This document shows, piece after piece, positions 21,474 to 33,330 of a stretch of 64,000 nt of DNA. Position 1 is the first letter of the stretch. Each line of letters begins with the position of its first letter. Under the pieces are notes generated by a model. It was not told the origin of the DNA, made no database searches, and saw only the letters and a program-made list of their open reading frames with translations. The translations under genes and the position numbers were made by a program. Origin of the DNA: Bacteroides timonensis (lineage in GTDB: Bacteria > Bacteroidota > Bacteroidia > Bacteroidales > Bacteroidaceae); assembly GCF_000513195.1 (NCBI RefSeq), contig NZ_CBVI010000016.1, forward strand, positions 1 through 64,000, written 5' to 3'.

Positions 21474-21782
21474 TTATGCCTCCCCTTTGAGGTTCGTCAT
21501 AGGTGGAATTGATTGTTCATCCAACAATCTGATGGAGCCAAATGTACGTTCATATTTACCTATATTTTCTTCCAAAGCACGCAATAATCTCTTTGCATGT
21601 TCCGGAGCCAGTACAATACGAGACTTCACACTGGCTTTAGGCATTCCCGGCATTACACGTACAAAATCTACTATAAATTCAGAACTGGAATGTGTGATCA
21701 CAGCTAAATTAGCATACGTACCTTGCGCAACATCTTCTTTCAGTTCTATTTGTAACTGATTATTCATTTCTCTGTTTTCCAT
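21474..21782 (-). CDS. DUF3467 domain protein
   Basis: 102 residues, MENREMNNQLQIELKEDVAQ, containing the DUF3467 pattern (GTYANLAVITHSSSEFIVDF, RIVLAPEHAKRLLRALEENI). Its function is unknown. It is wedged between rpoC and rpsL with its own promoter. The frame is open upstream to 21872, but that part overlaps the promoter and the rpoC terminator, so the ATG at 21782 is chosen. Confidence 0.88.
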   Translation of the reverse strand: MENREMNNQLQIELKEDVAQGTYANLAVITHSSSEFIVDFVRVMPGMPKASVKSRIVLAPEHAKRLLRALEENIGKYERTFGSIRLLDEQSIPPMTNLKGEA

Positions 21783-21812
21783 TTTCGTTTTACGATTAAG
21801 CTTTTGAGTATT

Positions 21813-21841
21813 CAAAGGTAAGAATAATATTTTATTCCAAA
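21813..21841 (-). promoter_or_regulatory. Promoter of the DUF3467 gene
   Basis: Minus-strand TACCTTTG at 21813-21820 is an exact -7 match. TTTG at 21838-21841 is 17 bases upstream, slightly closer than consensus and inside the terminator T-run. The leader would be about 25 nt. Confidence 0.55.
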
Positions 21842-21842
21842 A

Positions 21843-21876
21843 ACAAAAGAGGAGACATCCTAAAAAAGACACCTCC
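21843..21876 (-). terminator. Intrinsic terminator after rpoC
   Basis: A 9-bp stem with three G-U pairs (GGAGGTGTC/GATGTCTCC, plus-strand halves 21868-21876 and 21851-21859), an 8-base loop and a T-rich tail. It lies 42 bases past the rpoC stop and ends the tRNA-tuf-rpl-rpoBC unit. Confidence 0.7.
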
Positions 21877-21917
21877 CCTTTCCTATTTAATAATCAACTG
21901 ACTGTATTTATTACATT

Positions 21918-24900
21918 TTATTCTTCAACATCCATTGAATTGTAATCCAGTACCGTCTTCTTATTAGCAAGAATACGGTCATACTCTTCTTTGGAGCCAA
22001 CAATAATCTTTTCAAACTCACGCTGACCAGTACCTGCGGGTATCAAATGACCACAAATAACGTTCTCCTTCATACCTTCCAATTTATCAACCTTACCGTT
22101 GATAGCTGCTTCGTTCAAGACCTTAGTAGTCTCCTGGAATGAAGCAGCAGACATAAAGCTTGAAGTTTGCAGAGCTGCACGCGTAATACCCTGAAGAATC
22201 TGAGTAGAAGTTGCAGGGACAGCATCACGTACTTCAACAGGTTTCAAGTCGCGACGTTTCAACATACTATTTTCATCACGCAACTTACGAGCGGTTACAA
22301 TCTGACCTGGTTGCAGATTCTGGGAATCACCAGCATCAACCACAACTTTTTTACCCCAGATACGATCGTTTTCTTCCATGAACTCCAACTTGTCCACTAC
22401 CTGTTGTTCCAAGAAGCGTGTATCGCCAGGCTCATCAATTTGAACTTTACGCATCATCTGACGAACAATGATCTCAAAGTGTTTATCATTAATCTTCACA
22501 CCCTGCAAACGGTATACATCCTGCACTTCGTTCACGATATATTCCTGCACAGCCGTAGGCCCCTTAATAGCAAGAATATCAGCAGGAGTTATAGCACCAT
22601 CAGACAACGGAGTACCGGCCCGCACATAGTCATTCTCTTGTACCAGAATCTGTTTAGATAACGGTACCAGATACTTCTTAACCTCACCAGTTTTAGAAGT
22701 TACAACAATTTCGCGGTTACCACGCTTCACCTTACCCATTGTAACCTCGCCATCGATTTCAGAAACAACAGCAGGATTAGACGGATTACGAGCTTCGAAC
22801 AACTCAGTTACACGCGGAAGACCACCCGTGATATCACCGGCTTTACCAACGGCACGAGGTATCTTCACAATAACCTCACCAGCTTTCACTTTTTGTCCGT
22901 TTTCCACTACTACGTGACCACCCACAGGGAGATTATACGTACGAATCAGTTCGCCATCCTCTGTCATGATATGAGCAGTCGGAACTTTCGTCTTATCCTT
23001 GGACTCAATAATGATGATTTCACGCAAACCGGTAGACTCGTCAGACTCTACTTTATAAGTAATATTTTCAATTACGCCTTCAAACTCAATCTTACCTGTA
23101 GCTTCCGTTATAATAACAGCGTTAAACGGATCCCAACGGGCAATCATTTTACCTTTTTCTACGACTTCGCCATCAGCAGCATAAAGTGTAGAACCATAGG
23201 GCACATTATGAGTAGAAAGAACAATCCCAGTATTTACATCTACAAAACGTACTTCAGCCAAACGGCCTACCACAACTTTTGCAGGTTCACCAGCTTCGTC
23301 CACAACGTCTACAGTACGGAGTTCTTCAAATTCCAGGCGTGCCGGATTCTTAGCCATAATACTTGCATTGGCTGCGATATTGGCAGCCGTACCACCGGCA
23401 TGGAAAGTACGCAACGTCAACTGTGTACCCGGCTCACCGATAGACTGTGCAGCAATTACCCCAACAGCCTCACCTCTTTGAACCATCTGGCTTGATGCAA
23501 GGTTACGTCCATAACATTTCGCACAAACACCCTTCTTCGATTCACAAGTCAATACCGAACGTATTTCAACACTTTCTATCGGAGAATCCTGTATCTTCTT
23601 AGCTACTTCTTCTGTTATTTCTTCACCACCGGCAACCAACAATTCACCTGTTGTAGGATGAACAATATCATGTACAGATACTCGACCAAGGATACGTTCA
23701 TACAGCGTAGCAATGATTTCATCATTATTCTTCAAGTCTGTACAAACCAACCCACGGAGTGTGCCGCAGTCTTCTTCATTAATAATCACATCATGAGATA
23801 CGTCAACCAGACGACGAGTTAAATATCCGGCATCAGCCGTCTTCAACGCTGTATCCGCCAAACCTTTACGGGCACCGTGGGTAGAGATAAAGTACTCCAA
23901 CACCGAAAGCCCCTCTTTAAAGTTTGAAAGAATCGGGTTTTCAATAATCTGTCCACCTTCTGCACCTGCCTTCTGCGGTTTTGCCATCAAACCACGCATA
24001 CCAGACAACTGACGGATCTGCTCTTTAGAACCACGGGCACCAGAATCCAGCATCATATATACAGCATTGAATCCTTGGTCATCACTCGAAATGGTCTTCA
24101 TCAATATATTAGACAGCTCTGAGTTAACATGTGTCCAAATATCAATTACCTGATTATAACGTTCATTGTTGGTAATGAAACCCATGTTATAGTTGTTGAT
24201 AACTTGCTCAACTTCATCATAACCTTTCTGTACCAATGCCTCTTTTTGTTCCGGGATGATAATATCACCCAAGTTAAATGACAAACCACCCTTAAAGGCC
24301 ATCTGATAACCTAAGTTCTTGATGCCATCAAGGAAATCAGCAGCTTTAGCCACACCACATACCTTAATTACATCACTAATAATATCACGAAGTGATTTTT
24401 TAGAAATAATAGTATTGATATAGCCAGCTTCAGGGGGAACAATTTCGTTAACAATTACACGACCTACTGAAGTATCATGCATCATTACGTCAACTACATT
24501 GCCATTCTCATCCACATCCTTTACAACAACGCTGATCGGAGCATGAATATCAACCTTACCCTCATTGTAAGCAATCAAAGCTTCTTCCGGGCCATAGAAT
24601 ATCAAGCCTTCGCCTTTTGCACCCTTACGTAATTTAGTAATGTAGTACAAACCAAGAACCATATCCTGAGAAGGTACAGTAATAGGAGCACCATTCGCCG
24701 GATTCAAGATATTATGAGATTGAAGCATCAACATCTGAGCCTCCAAGACAGCTTCATTACTCAACGGCAAGTGAACAGCCATCTGGTCACCGTCAAAGTC
24801 GGCATTGAAAGCCGTACATGCCAACGGGTGCAACTGAATAGCTTTTCCTTCAATCATCTTAGGCTGGAATGCCTGAATACCCAAACGGTGCAATGTCGGT

Positions 24901-26210
24901 GCACGGTTCAACAGTACCGGATGACCTTTCATTACATGTTCCAGAATATCCCAGATAACAGCTTCTTTGCGATCTACAATCTTCTTGGCACTCTTCACGG
25001 TCTTTACAATACCACGTTCAATCAGCTTACGTATAATGAACGGTTTGTACAGTTCAGCTGCCATCAATTTAGGAATACCACACTCCCCCATTTTCAGTTC
25101 CGGACCTACAACGATAACCGAACGCGCAGAGTAGTCAACACGTTTACCCAATAAGTTCTGACGGAAACGCCCCTGCTTACCTTTCAAACTATCAGAAAGA
25201 GATTTCAAAGGACGGTTAGCATCCGTTTTTACTGCACTGGATTTACGTGAATTATCGAACAACGAGTCAACCGCTTCCTGTAACATACGCTTTTCATTAC
25301 GCAAAATTACTTCAGGAGCCTTTATCTCAATCAATCTTTTCAGACGATTGTTACGAATAATTACGCGGCGATAAAGATCATTCAAGTCAGAAGTGGCAAA
25401 ACGACCACCATCCAACGGAACCAATGGACGAAGTTCGGGCGGGATAACCGGTACGATACGTACAATCATCCATTCCGGCTTATTGCGTCCGCGAGATGCA
25501 CGGAACGATTCAACAACCTGGAGACGCTTTAAAGCCTCATTCTTACGCTGTTGAGAAGCGTCGTTACCAGCACGGTGACGCAAATCATAAGACAATGCAT
25601 CCAAATCTAGACGAGCCAGCAAGTCATAAATGGCTTCGGCACCCATCCTAGCTATGAACTTATTAGGATCTGAATCTTCCAGGAATTGATTGTCTTTCGG
25701 CAACTTCTCCATCAAATCCAGATATTCTTCTTCCGAGAGCAAGTCATATTCAGCAATCTCACCAGCCATCACACCAGCCTGGATTACCACATAACGCTCA
25801 TAGTAAATAATAGAATCAAGTTTCTTTGTAGGCAGACCCAGCAAATAACCAATTTTATTAGGAAGTGAACGAAAATACCAAATATGAGCTACCGGCACAA
25901 CCAGCTGGATGTGTCCCATACGCTCACGACGTACTTTTTTCTCTGTCACTTCCACACCACAACGGTCGCAGACAATACCTTTATAACGGATACGTTTATA
26001 TTTACCGCAATGGCATTCATAATCCTTGATAGGACCAAAAATACGTTCACAGAACAAACCGTCACGTTCAGGCTTATACGTACGATAGTTGATAGTTTCA
26101 GGCTTTAAAACTTCACCACTCGAATTCTCAAGGATTTCTTCCGGAGAAGCCAAACCAATAGAGATCTTCGAGAAATTACTCTTTATCTTGTTATCTTTTC
26201 TAAAAGCCAT
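21918..26210 (-). CDS. rpoC: RNA polymerase beta' subunit
   Basis: A 1430-residue beta' subunit. The catalytic [12 protein letters not shown], with its three Mg-binding Asp, is near residue 460. The N-terminal zinc ribbon ([18 protein letters not shown]) is near residues 66-90 and the second zinc site [13 protein letters not shown] near 890. Length and order are normal for the phylum. It lies 94 bases downstream of rpoB. Confidence 0.98.
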   Translation of the reverse strand: MAFRKDNKIKSNFSKISIGLASPEEILENSSGEVLKPETINYRTYKPERDGLFCERIFGPIKDYECHCGKYKRIRYKGIVCDRCGVEVTEKKVRRERMGHIQLVVPVAHIWYFRSLPNKIGYLLGLPTKKLDSIIYYERYVVIQAGVMAGEIAEYDLLSEEEYLDLMEKLPKDNQFLEDSDPNKFIARMGAEAIYDLLARLDLDALSYDLRHRAGNDASQQRKNEALKRLQVVESFRASRGRNKPEWMIVRIVPVIPPELRPLVPLDGGRFATSDLNDLYRRVIIRNNRLKRLIEIKAPEVILRNEKRMLQEAVDSLFDNSRKSSAVKTDANRPLKSLSDSLKGKQGRFRQNLLGKRVDYSARSVIVVGPELKMGECGIPKLMAAELYKPFIIRKLIERGIVKTVKSAKKIVDRKEAVIWDILEHVMKGHPVLLNRAPTLHRLGIQAFQPKMIEGKAIQLHPLACTAFNADFDGDQMAVHLPLSNEAVLEAQMLMLQSHNILNPANGAPITVPSQDMVLGLYYITKLRKGAKGEGLIFYGPEEALIAYNEGKVDIHAPISVVVKDVDENGNVVDVMMHDTSVGRVIVNEIVPPEAGYINTIISKKSLRDIISDVIKVCGVAKAADFLDGIKNLGYQMAFKGGLSFNLGDIIIPEQKEALVQKGYDEVEQVINNYNMGFITNNERYNQVIDIWTHVNSELSNILMKTISSDDQGFNAVYMMLDSGARGSKEQIRQLSGMRGLMAKPQKAGAEGGQIIENPILSNFKEGLSVLEYFISTHGARKGLADTALKTADAGYLTRRLVDVSHDVIINEEDCGTLRGLVCTDLKNNDEIIATLYERILGRVSVHDIVHPTTGELLVAGGEEITEEVAKKIQDSPIESVEIRSVLTCESKKGVCAKCYGRNLASSQMVQRGEAVGVIAAQSIGEPGTQLTLRTFHAGGTAANIAANASIMAKNPARLEFEELRTVDVVDEAGEPAKVVVGRLAEVRFVDVNTGIVLSTHNVPYGSTLYAADGEVVEKGKMIARWDPFNAVIITEATGKIEFEGVIENITYKVESDESTGLREIIIIESKDKTKVPTAHIMTEDGELIRTYNLPVGGHVVVENGQKVKAGEVIVKIPRAVGKAGDITGGLPRVTELFEARNPSNPAVVSEIDGEVTMGKVKRGNREIVVTSKTGEVKKYLVPLSKQILVQENDYVRAGTPLSDGAITPADILAIKGPTAVQEYIVNEVQDVYRLQGVKINDKHFEIIVRQMMRKVQIDEPGDTRFLEQQVVDKLEFMEENDRIWGKKVVVDAGDSQNLQPGQIVTARKLRDENSMLKRRDLKPVEVRDAVPATSTQILQGITRAALQTSSFMSAASFQETTKVLNEAAINGKVDKLEGMKENVICGHLIPAGTGQREFEKIIVGSKEEYDRILANKKTVLDYNSMDVEE

Positions 26211-26304
26211 ACTTTATTATATATAATTGAAAATTGACAATTGAATATTGAGAATTAATAGCCGGGAGCAAATAGATTATCACTCCCAACTATCAATTTT
26301 AGAT

Positions 26305-29300
26305 TTATTCCAGGTTGATGCTAAGGCCCAAACCTCTCAACTCATGCAACAATACATTAAGTGATTCAGGAATACCGGGTTGCGGCATCGGTTCACCCTT
26401 CACAATTGCTTCATAAGCTTTAGAACGACCTACAACGTCATCGGATTTGATAGTCAAAATTTCCTGCAGGATATGCGCGGCACCGAATGCCTCAAGCGCC
26501 CAAACCTCCATTTCTCCAAAACGCTGACCACCGAATTGTGCCTTACCACCCAACGGTTGTTGAGTAATCAGAGAGTACGGACCAATAGAACGTGCGTGCA
26601 TCTTATCTTCAACCATGTGCCCCAACTTCAACATATAGGTAACACCAACCGTAGCATGTTGGTCAAACGGTTCACCCGTACCCCCATCATACAACTTAGT
26701 CTTGCCATAACGTGGCAAACCAGCCTTGTCAGTCCACTCATTCAAGTCATCCAATGTAGCACCGTCAAAAATAGGAGTCGCAAATTTAACACCCAGATTC
26801 TTACCGGCACGACCTAATACAGCTTCGAATATCTGACCGATGTTCATACGAGAAGGCACACCCAACGGATTCAATACAATATCTACCGGAGTACCATCAG
26901 CTAGGAATGGCATATCTTCCTGACGAACAACGCGTGAAACAATACCCTTATTACCATGGCGACCTGCCATCTTATCACCTACACCGATCTTACGTTTCTT
27001 AGCAATATAAACTTTCGCCATCTGAATGATACCAGCCGGAAGTTCATCACCAATGGTAATAGCAAACTTTTTACGTTTCAGTTCGGCATCCAGTTCTTTA
27101 TATTTCTTGATGAAGTTCATCACCAAATCACGAATCATGCCGTTGATACGGTCATCATTCGTCCAGTTGCTCAATTGTATTGAAGTAAAGTCCAGATCAC
27201 CAAAATCAGAAGGAGAGAATTTGGCACCTTTTGAAATAATATCAGCACCCATATAATCTTTTACACCCTCTGATACGTGATTTTCAGTCAACTTCAACAG
27301 TTTTCTAATTAAGACACCTCTTAAATCAGCAACCTTCGCATCAAACTCATCATCAATCTTCGGCAACAAAGCCTTATCAGCCAATTTGGAACTACGGCTC
27401 TTGATTACACGTGAGAACAAACGCTTATCGATAACAACACCTTTCAAAGAAGGAGAAGCTTTCAAAGAAGCATCTTTCACATCACCTGCCTTATCACCGA
27501 AAATTGCACGAAGCAATTTTTCTTCCGGTGAAGGATCAGACTCACCTTTCGGTGTAATCTTACCAATCAAGATATCACCCGGCTGAATGCGAGCACCCAC
27601 ACGTACAATACCATTTTCGTCCAAATCTTTAGTAGCTTCTTCACTCACATTCGGAATATCGGAAGTTAATTCTTCCATACCGCGTTTCGTTTCACGAACT
27701 TCCAGTGAATATTCTTCTACATGAATTGAAGTCAATATATCTTCACGAACCACACGTTCGTTCAATACGATAGCATCCTCATAGTTGTAACCCTTCCACG
27801 GCATGTAAGCAACCAACAAGTTTTTACCCAAAGCCAACTCACCTTTCTCCGTAGAATATCCTTCTGTCAAAATCTGGCCTTTCGTTACACGCTGACCAAT
27901 TTCACAAATAGGACGAAGATCAATCGTCATATTTTGATTCGTACGACGCCACTTCGGAATACGGTATTCCTTCAATGCCGGTTCGAAGCTTACAAATTCT
28001 TCGTCCTCCGTACGATCATACAAAATACGGATAACAGTAGCGTCCACAAATTCGATTACACCATCACCTTCAGCGGTAATCTGCGTACGAGAGTCGCGAA
28101 CCAACTGTCGTTCGATACCTGTACCTACAATAGGAGCTTCACTCTTCAACAAAGGAACTGCCTGGCGCATCATGTTTGACCCCATCAACGCACGGTTAGC
28201 ATCGTCATGTTCCAAGAAAGGAATCAGAGATGCAGCGATTGAAGCAATCTGCTGGGGAGAAACGTCCATCAACTCTACTTCATCCGGAGTTACCACCGGA
28301 TAGTCAGCATCCTGACGAGCTTTTACTTTATCGCGGATGAAAGTACCATCATCATTCAACGGTGCATTACCTTGAGCAATAATCTTAGCTTCTTCTTCTT
28401 CCGCAGTCAAATATGCCAAACCTTCATCAGAAAGGTCAACCTTACCGTTTTCAACCTTACGATATGGAGTTTCAATGAAACCAAGTACATTGATCTTAGC
28501 GAACACGCACAAAGAAGAAATCAAACCAATGTTCGGACCTTCCGGCGTTTCAATTGGACAAAGACGACCATAGTGAGTGTAGTGAACGTCACGTACCTCA
28601 AATCCGGCACGCTCACGAGACAAACCACCAGGACCGAGGGCAGACATACGACGTTTGTGCGTAATTTCAGCCAACGGATTCGTCTGGTCCATAAACTGCG
28701 ACAAAGCATTCGTTCCGAAGAATGAATTGATTACGGAAGAAATAGTCTTGGCGTTGATCAAATCAATCGGAGTAAACACTTCATTATCGCGTACGTTCAT
28801 ACGTTCACGAATCGTACGTGACATACGGGCCAAACCAACAGCAAACTGATTAGACAATTGCTCTCCTACAGTACGTACACGACGGTTACTCAAGTGGTCA
28901 ATATCATCCACATCAGCCTTCGAGTTAATCAACTCTATCAAGTACTTAATGATTTCAATAATATCTTCCTTCGTCAGAACACGCACATCCATATCAGTCG
29001 TCAGATTCAACTTCTTGTTAATTCTGTAGCGACCTACATTACCCAAGTCATATCTCTTTTCAGAGAAGAACAGGTTATTGATAACCTCACGTGCACTGGC
29101 ATCATCGGCAGGGTCTGCATTACGCAACTGGCGATAGATATACAATACAGCTTCCTTCTCCGAGTTACTCGGGTCTTTCTGGAGCGTGTTATATATAATA
29201 GAATAGTCGGACTGATTCGGCTCTTCCTTGTGTACAAGAATGTTCTGAACACCCGACTCTAAGATAATATCAACATGTTCCGGTTCGATCACAGTTTCAC

Positions 29301-30117
29301 GATCGATCACAACTTCGTTACGTTCAATAGAAACTACTTCACCGGTATCTTCGTCTACAAAATCCTCAATCCATGTTTTCAAAACACGAGCCGCCAATTT
29401 ACGTCCCAACACTCTCTTAAGATTAGTCTTATTGACTTTAATATCTTCGGCCAGATTGAAAATTTCAAGAATATCCTTATCATTCTCAAAACCGATAGCT
29501 CTCAACAAAGTAGTAACGGGCAACTTCTTTTTACGGTCGATGTACGCATACATGACATTGTTAATATCAGTAGCAAACTCAATCCAAGAACCTTTGAACG
29601 GGATGATACGGGCAGAATAAAGTTTGGTACCATTAGCATGTACGCTCTGACCGAAGAATACGCCTGGAGAACGGTGAAGTTGGGATACAACAACACGTTC
29701 CGCACCGTTGATGACGAAAGTCGCCTTATCCGTCATATAAGGAATAGGGCCAAGGAATACGTCCTGAATAACTGTATCAAAATCCTCATGATCGGGATCT
29801 GTACAGTATAATTTCAATTTTGCTTTCAAAGGCACACTATAAGTAAGCCCTCGCTCTATACAATCATCAATAGTATAACGCGGCGGATCAATATAGTAGT
29901 CCAAAAACTCAAGAACAAAATTGTTTCTTGTATCGGCAATGGGGAAGTTTTCAGCAAATACTTTATACAGTCCCTCGTTCTTACGCTTTTCGGGTGGGGT
30001 ATCCAGTTGTAAAAAGTCTTTGAATGACTTCAATTGTACTTCCAAAAAATCCGGATATTCAAGTGGATTTTTAGTCGAAGCAAAATTAATTCTTTGGTTT
30101 ACAGTATTTGAAGACAT
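26305..30117 (-). CDS. rpoB: RNA polymerase beta subunit
   Basis: A 1270-residue beta subunit. The rifampicin-binding cluster is present with the sensitive-type residues ([20 protein letters not shown], then [18 protein letters not shown]). The C-terminal [11 protein letters not shown] and [19 protein letters not shown] blocks are intact. It follows rplL with a strong hairpin in the 104-base spacer, so its expression may be set by attenuation relative to the ribosomal proteins. Confidence 0.98.
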   Translation of the reverse strand: MSSNTVNQRINFASTKNPLEYPDFLEVQLKSFKDFLQLDTPPEKRKNEGLYKVFAENFPIADTRNNFVLEFLDYYIDPPRYTIDDCIERGLTYSVPLKAKLKLYCTDPDHEDFDTVIQDVFLGPIPYMTDKATFVINGAERVVVSQLHRSPGVFFGQSVHANGTKLYSARIIPFKGSWIEFATDINNVMYAYIDRKKKLPVTTLLRAIGFENDKDILEIFNLAEDIKVNKTNLKRVLGRKLAARVLKTWIEDFVDEDTGEVVSIERNEVVIDRETVIEPEHVDIILESGVQNILVHKEEPNQSDYSIIYNTLQKDPSNSEKEAVLYIYRQLRNADPADDASAREVINNLFFSEKRYDLGNVGRYRINKKLNLTTDMDVRVLTKEDIIEIIKYLIELINSKADVDDIDHLSNRRVRTVGEQLSNQFAVGLARMSRTIRERMNVRDNEVFTPIDLINAKTISSVINSFFGTNALSQFMDQTNPLAEITHKRRMSALGPGGLSRERAGFEVRDVHYTHYGRLCPIETPEGPNIGLISSLCVFAKINVLGFIETPYRKVENGKVDLSDEGLAYLTAEEEEAKIIAQGNAPLNDDGTFIRDKVKARQDADYPVVTPDEVELMDVSPQQIASIAASLIPFLEHDDANRALMGSNMMRQAVPLLKSEAPIVGTGIERQLVRDSRTQITAEGDGVIEFVDATVIRILYDRTEDEEFVSFEPALKEYRIPKWRRTNQNMTIDLRPICEIGQRVTKGQILTEGYSTEKGELALGKNLLVAYMPWKGYNYEDAIVLNERVVREDILTSIHVEEYSLEVRETKRGMEELTSDIPNVSEEATKDLDENGIVRVGARIQPGDILIGKITPKGESDPSPEEKLLRAIFGDKAGDVKDASLKASPSLKGVVIDKRLFSRVIKSRSSKLADKALLPKIDDEFDAKVADLRGVLIRKLLKLTENHVSEGVKDYMGADIISKGAKFSPSDFGDLDFTSIQLSNWTNDDRINGMIRDLVMNFIKKYKELDAELKRKKFAITIGDELPAGIIQMAKVYIAKKRKIGVGDKMAGRHGNKGIVSRVVRQEDMPFLADGTPVDIVLNPLGVPSRMNIGQIFEAVLGRAGKNLGVKFATPIFDGATLDDLNEWTDKAGLPRYGKTKLYDGGTGEPFDQHATVGVTYMLKLGHMVEDKMHARSIGPYSLITQQPLGGKAQFGGQRFGEMEVWALEAFGAAHILQEILTIKSDDVVGRSKAYEAIVKGEPMPQPGIPESLNVLLHELRGLGLSINLE

Positions 30118-30158
30118 CTGTTAATGGATTTGTAGAACTTAATTTTAAATATATACAC

Positions 30159-30196
30159 AAAAAGGTTAAGAACCCTCTTCAGAAGGGTTCTTAACC
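30159..30196 (-). terminator. Attenuator-like hairpin between rplL and rpoB
   Basis: A perfect 13-bp stem (GGTTAAGAACCCT at 30164-30176 against 30184-30196) with a 7-base loop and five T residues next on the minus strand. The form is that of a full intrinsic terminator, yet rpoB follows with no consensus promoter that I can see. This suggests partial read-through as in the E. coli rplL-rpoB attenuator. Confidence 0.8.
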
Positions 30197-30221
30197 GAAT
30201 TACCTGATTTACAGGCTAATG

Positions 30222-30599
30222 TTATTTAAGTTCAACTTCAGCTCCAGCTTCTTCCAATGTTTTCTTCAATGATTCTGCTTCGTCTTTAGCCAAACCTTCT
30301 TTTACTACGCTAGGAGCACCGTCTACCAAGTCCTTAGCTTCTTTCAAGCCAAGACCACAAGCTTCCTTCACGGCTTTAACAACCTGAAGTTTAGCTGATC
30401 CAGCGCTCTTCAATACTACATCAAAAGAAGTTTTTTCTTCAGCGGCAGCAGCACCACCAGCTGCAGGACCAGCAGCAACAGCTACAGCTGCAGCAGCAGG
30501 TTCAATACCATATTCTTCTTTAAGGATAGTTGCAAGTTCATTAACTTCTTTTACTGTCAAGTTAACTAATTGTTCTGCAAAAGCTTTCAAATCTGCCAT
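30222..30599 (-). CDS. rplL: 50S ribosomal protein bL12 (L7/L12)
   Basis: 125 residues: an N-terminal dimerisation helix ([20 protein letters not shown]), an Ala/Gly-rich hinge around residues 37-52, and the conserved C-terminal factor-binding domain ([20 protein letters not shown]). It is the multicopy stalk protein that recruits translation GTPases. Confidence 0.98.
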   Translation of the reverse strand: MADLKAFAEQLVNLTVKEVNELATILKEEYGIEPAAAAVAVAAGPAAGGAAAAEEKTSFDVVLKSAGSAKLQVVKAVKEACGLGLKEAKDLVDGAPSVVKEGLAKDEAESLKKTLEEAGAEVELK

Positions 30600-30690
30600 T
30601 TTTGTATGATTTTAATTGTTTAATTACTAATTTGTTTATGAAAAATTGATTCGGGACGTTACTCCCAAGGTCGTGACACCTTTCCCATTT

Positions 30691-31212
30691 TTACGCTTCG
30701 GTACGTTCACCAAGAGTTTTGAGAACTCCGTGAAGAGTGTTTCCACCTGATTGGAGAGCAGAAATAACATTCTTGGCCGGTGATTGCAACAAAGCAACGA
30801 TATCGGCAATAACTTCATTCTTACTCTTAATACTAACGAGAGCATCCAACTGGTCAGCACCAACATAGAAGCTTTCTTCTGCATATGCAGCTTTCAGTCC
30901 GGGAATACCGTCTTTAGCTTTTGCTTTAATCAACTTAGCTGGTAAGTTGGCAGTATTACAGAACATAATAGCTGTAGTACCCTTCAAGCAATTATAAAGC
31001 GGAGAATAATCTTCTTCCAGACTCTCCAATGCTTTGTGAAGCAATGTATTCTTAATCAGCATCAATTTGATGTCTGATTTGAAACATTCTCTTCTCAACG
31101 CGCTTGTAGCGGCAGCGTTCATTGCAGTGATGTCTATCAAATAGAAGTGATTATATTCCTTTACTGTAGCAGCAATCTGCTCAATAATCGTACTTTTATC
31201 TTCCTTTCTCAT
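30691..31212 (-). CDS. rplJ: 50S ribosomal protein uL10
   Basis: 173 residues, the stalk base that anchors bL12 dimers on its C-terminal helix. A GGAG lies five bases before the ATG. The region to rplL (91 bases) shows no strong hairpin. In E. coli the L10-L12 complex controls this operon translationally, but the 15-base rplA-rplJ gap here leaves no room for a comparable long leader. Confidence 0.95.
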   Translation of the reverse strand: MRKEDKSTIIEQIAATVKEYNHFYLIDITAMNAAATSALRRECFKSDIKLMLIKNTLLHKALESLEEDYSPLYNCLKGTTAIMFCNTANLPAKLIKAKAKDGIPGLKAAYAEESFYVGADQLDALVSIKSKNEVIADIVALLQSPAKNVISALQSGGNTLHGVLKTLGERTEA

Positions 31213-31227
31213 TATTACTCCGTTTTA

Positions 31228-31926
31228 TTAGATTTCTTCTACTGATTTCGGGTCAATCTTGATACCTGCACTCATTGTGCTAGAAAGATAAATACTCTTA
31301 ATATATGTACCCTTGGCTGCGGTCGGTTTCAATTTATTCAAAGTAGAGATGAATTCTTTCGCATTATCACGAATTTGATCAACGCTAAATGAAACTTTAC
31401 CAACTGAAGTATGAACAATACCACTCTTGTCAACCTTGAAGTCGATCTTACCTTGTTTTACTTCTCTTACAGCTTTAGCAACATCCATAGTTACAGTACC
31501 ACTCTTCGGGTTAGGCATCAATCCGCGAGGACCGAGCACACGACCGAGTGCACCAATTTTACCCATGATAGAAGGCATAGTGATGATTACATCCACATCT
31601 GTCCATCCACCTTTGATCTTTTCAATATATTCGTCAAGACCAACGTAGTCAGCTCCGGCTTCTTTTGCAGCAGCTTCAGCATCCGGTGTACAAAGCACCA
31701 AAACGCGCACAACTTTACCAGTACCATGAGGAAGTGATACAACACCTCTCACCATCTGGTTCGCCTTACGCGGATCAACGCCCAAACGCACGTCGATATC
31801 CAGTGAAGCATCAAACTTGGTATAAGTAATTTCCTTTACCAAAGATGCAGCTTCTTTCAGTGAGTATGCTTTCCCTGCTTCAATTTTTTCTGCAGCCAAC
31901 TTTTGTTTTTTTGTCAGTTTACCCAT
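31228..31926 (-). CDS. rplA: 50S ribosomal protein uL1
   Basis: 232 residues with the L1 signature ([35 protein letters not shown]). It forms the mobile L1 stalk that releases E-site tRNA, and in E. coli it represses the rplK-rplA unit. It lies 15 bases after rplK. Confidence 0.97.
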   Translation of the reverse strand: MGKLTKKQKLAAEKIEAGKAYSLKEAASLVKEITYTKFDASLDIDVRLGVDPRKANQMVRGVVSLPHGTGKVVRVLVLCTPDAEAAAKEAGADYVGLDEYIEKIKGGWTDVDVIITMPSIMGKIGALGRVLGPRGLMPNPKSGTVTMDVAKAVREVKQGKIDFKVDKSGIVHTSVGKVSFSVDQIRDNAKEFISTLNKLKPTAAKGTYIKSIYLSSTMSAGIKIDPKSVEEI

Positions 31927-31941
31927 TCTAATTGAAGTTTA

Positions 31942-32385
31942 TTAGTTATTAACCGGGAACTCCCCTTTTACAGCGATACCCATACTTCTAGCTGTACCGG
32001 CAACCATTGACATGGCAGCTTCTACAGTGAAACAGTTTAAGTCAACCATCTTGTCCTGAGCAATCGCACGAACTTGTTCCCAAGTAAGCTCGGCAACTTT
32101 CTTGCGGTTAGGCTCAGCAGAACCACTCTTTACCTTAGCCATTTCAAGTAATTGAATAGCAACGGGAGGAGTCTTGATTACAAAATCGAAAGACTTATCT
32201 GCGTAGTAAGTGATAATCACAGGAAGGATCTTTCCTGCTTTGTCCTGGGTTCTGGCGTTGAATTGCTTGCAAAACTCCATGATATTAATACCCTTAGAAC
32301 CCAAAGCGGGGCCTACGGGAGGTGATGGGTTTGCCGCGCCTCCTTTAATCTGTAATTTGATTAGTCCAGCAACTTCTTTAGCCAT
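31942..32385 (-). CDS. rplK: 50S ribosomal protein uL11
   Basis: 147 residues with the proline-rich N-terminal [20 protein letters not shown] and the C-terminal rRNA-binding [11 protein letters not shown]. It is the GTPase-associated centre protein, target of thiostrepton and sensor partner for Rel. It is 57 bases downstream of nusG. Confidence 0.97.
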   Translation of the reverse strand: MAKEVAGLIKLQIKGGAANPSPPVGPALGSKGINIMEFCKQFNARTQDKAGKILPVIITYYADKSFDFVIKTPPVAIQLLEMAKVKSGSAEPNRKKVAELTWEQVRAIAQDKMVDLNCFTVEAAMSMVAGTARSMGIAVKGEFPVNN

Positions 32386-32442
32386 TTTTTTATTGATTTA
32401 TATATAAACATTAATAAAGAATACCACAGCGTAACACCTGCA

Positions 32443-32985
32443 TTATTCTTTTTCAACTTGCATAAAGCCCAATTCGAGCGGAGTTTTCCGTCCGAATATC
32501 TTTACCATAACCTTAAGTTTCTTCTTCTCGGTGTTCACTTCTTCAATGATACCACTGAATCCGCTGAACGGGCCGTAATTTACTTTCACAGTTTCACCGA
32601 CTATATACGGGATGTTCAGTTCTTCACCGGCATCCTGCAATTCGTCCACCGTACCAAGTATACGATTCACTTCCGATTGTCTCAGAGGAACAGGTTTATC
32701 CGATCCACCCAAGAATCCAATCACATTAGGAGTATTTCTCAAGTGATGAGCGACCTCACCTACCAGAGCAGCCTCCACCAAAACGTAACCAGGGAGATAA
32801 CTTCTCTCTTTCACAATTTTCTTTCCATTGCGAACCTGATAAACCTTTTCGGTAGGAATCAATACCTGAGATACATAATCACCAAGGTCGCTGTTTTTAA
32901 TATCAGCTTCAAGGTATTCCCTTACCTTAGCTTCTTTTCCGCTAATAGCACGCAAAACGTACCATTTTTTCTCAATCTCAGACAT
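32443..32985 (-). CDS. nusG: Transcription elongation/termination factor NusG
   Basis: 180 residues: an N-terminal NGN domain (KWYVLRAISGKEAKVREYLE) and a C-terminal KOW domain (VKVNYGPFSGFSGIIEEVN). It couples RNA polymerase to ribosomes and to Rho. It lies 12 bases after secE, the usual pair. Confidence 0.96.
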   Translation of the reverse strand: MSEIEKKWYVLRAISGKEAKVREYLEADIKNSDLGDYVSQVLIPTEKVYQVRNGKKIVKERSYLPGYVLVEAALVGEVAHHLRNTPNVIGFLGGSDKPVPLRQSEVNRILGTVDELQDAGEELNIPYIVGETVKVNYGPFSGFSGIIEEVNTEKKKLKVMVKIFGRKTPLELGFMQVEKE

Positions 32986-32997
32986 TTTCCCTCGTTT

Positions 32998-33189
32998 TTA
33001 GTGTGGATAAATAATTTTCTCCATTACGTTCTGGAAACAGAAGTCCATCGCAAATACTACCAGAGCAATAAGCAGGGAAGCATATAAAACAACTACTGCA
33101 CTGTTAGTAAGTTCAGAATACGTAGGCCACGATACTTTATGTACAAGTTCGTCGTAAGTTTCTTTAAAATAAGCTACAATCTTCTTCAT
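32998..33189 (-). CDS. secE: Preprotein translocase subunit SecE
   Basis: 63 residues with an amphipathic helix (YFKETYDELVHKVSWPTYSE) and one membrane helix (VVVLYASLLIALVVFAMDF), the short single-span form. The frame is open upstream into the tRNA-Trp gene; homology and the tRNA boundary fix the ATG at 33189. Confidence 0.93.
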   Translation of the reverse strand: MKKIVAYFKETYDELVHKVSWPTYSELTNSAVVVLYASLLIALVVFAMDFCFQNVMEKIIYPH

Positions 33190-33203
33190 TTCAAAAATAT
33201 TAG

Positions 33204-33276
33204 CACGGGAGGAGAGGCTCGAACTCCCGACACCCGGTTTTGGAGACCGGTGCTCTACCAACTGAGCTACTCCCGT
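33204..33276 (-). tRNA. tRNA-Trp (CCA)
   Basis: 73 nt, with a 7-bp acceptor ACGGGAG/CTCCCGT, D-arm GCTC..GAGC, anticodon stem CCGGT/ACCGG with loop CTCCAAA (anticodon CCA), and a T-loop TTCGAGC. The discriminator is G and CCA is not encoded. It is embedded between tuf and secE, so it is cut from the tuf-secE transcript. Confidence 0.97.
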
Positions 33277-33284
33277 GTGAATAT

Positions 33285-33316
33285 AATCAGTTCCCGATAT
33301 AAACCGGGAACTGATT
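33285..33316 (-). other. Hairpin between tuf and tRNA-Trp
   Basis: A perfect 12-bp inverted repeat (AATCAGTTCCCG, 33285-33296 and 33305-33316) with an 8-base loop. No T-run follows in the direction of transcription, so an RNA processing or stability element, or weak attenuation before tRNA-Trp, fits better than a terminator. Confidence 0.6.
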
Positions 33317-33330
33317 AATATATTTGGTAA

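Noticed and set aside
21783..21872. N-terminal extension of the DUF3467 protein
   Set aside because: It would translate the rpoC terminator and the gene's own promoter.
26305..30117. Possible rifampicin-resistance substitutions in rpoB
   Set aside because: The Gln, Asp, His and Ser residues of the main cluster are all wild type.
33190..33261. N-terminal extension of secE
   Set aside because: It would be encoded inside tRNA-Trp; SecE homology begins at the ATG at 33189.
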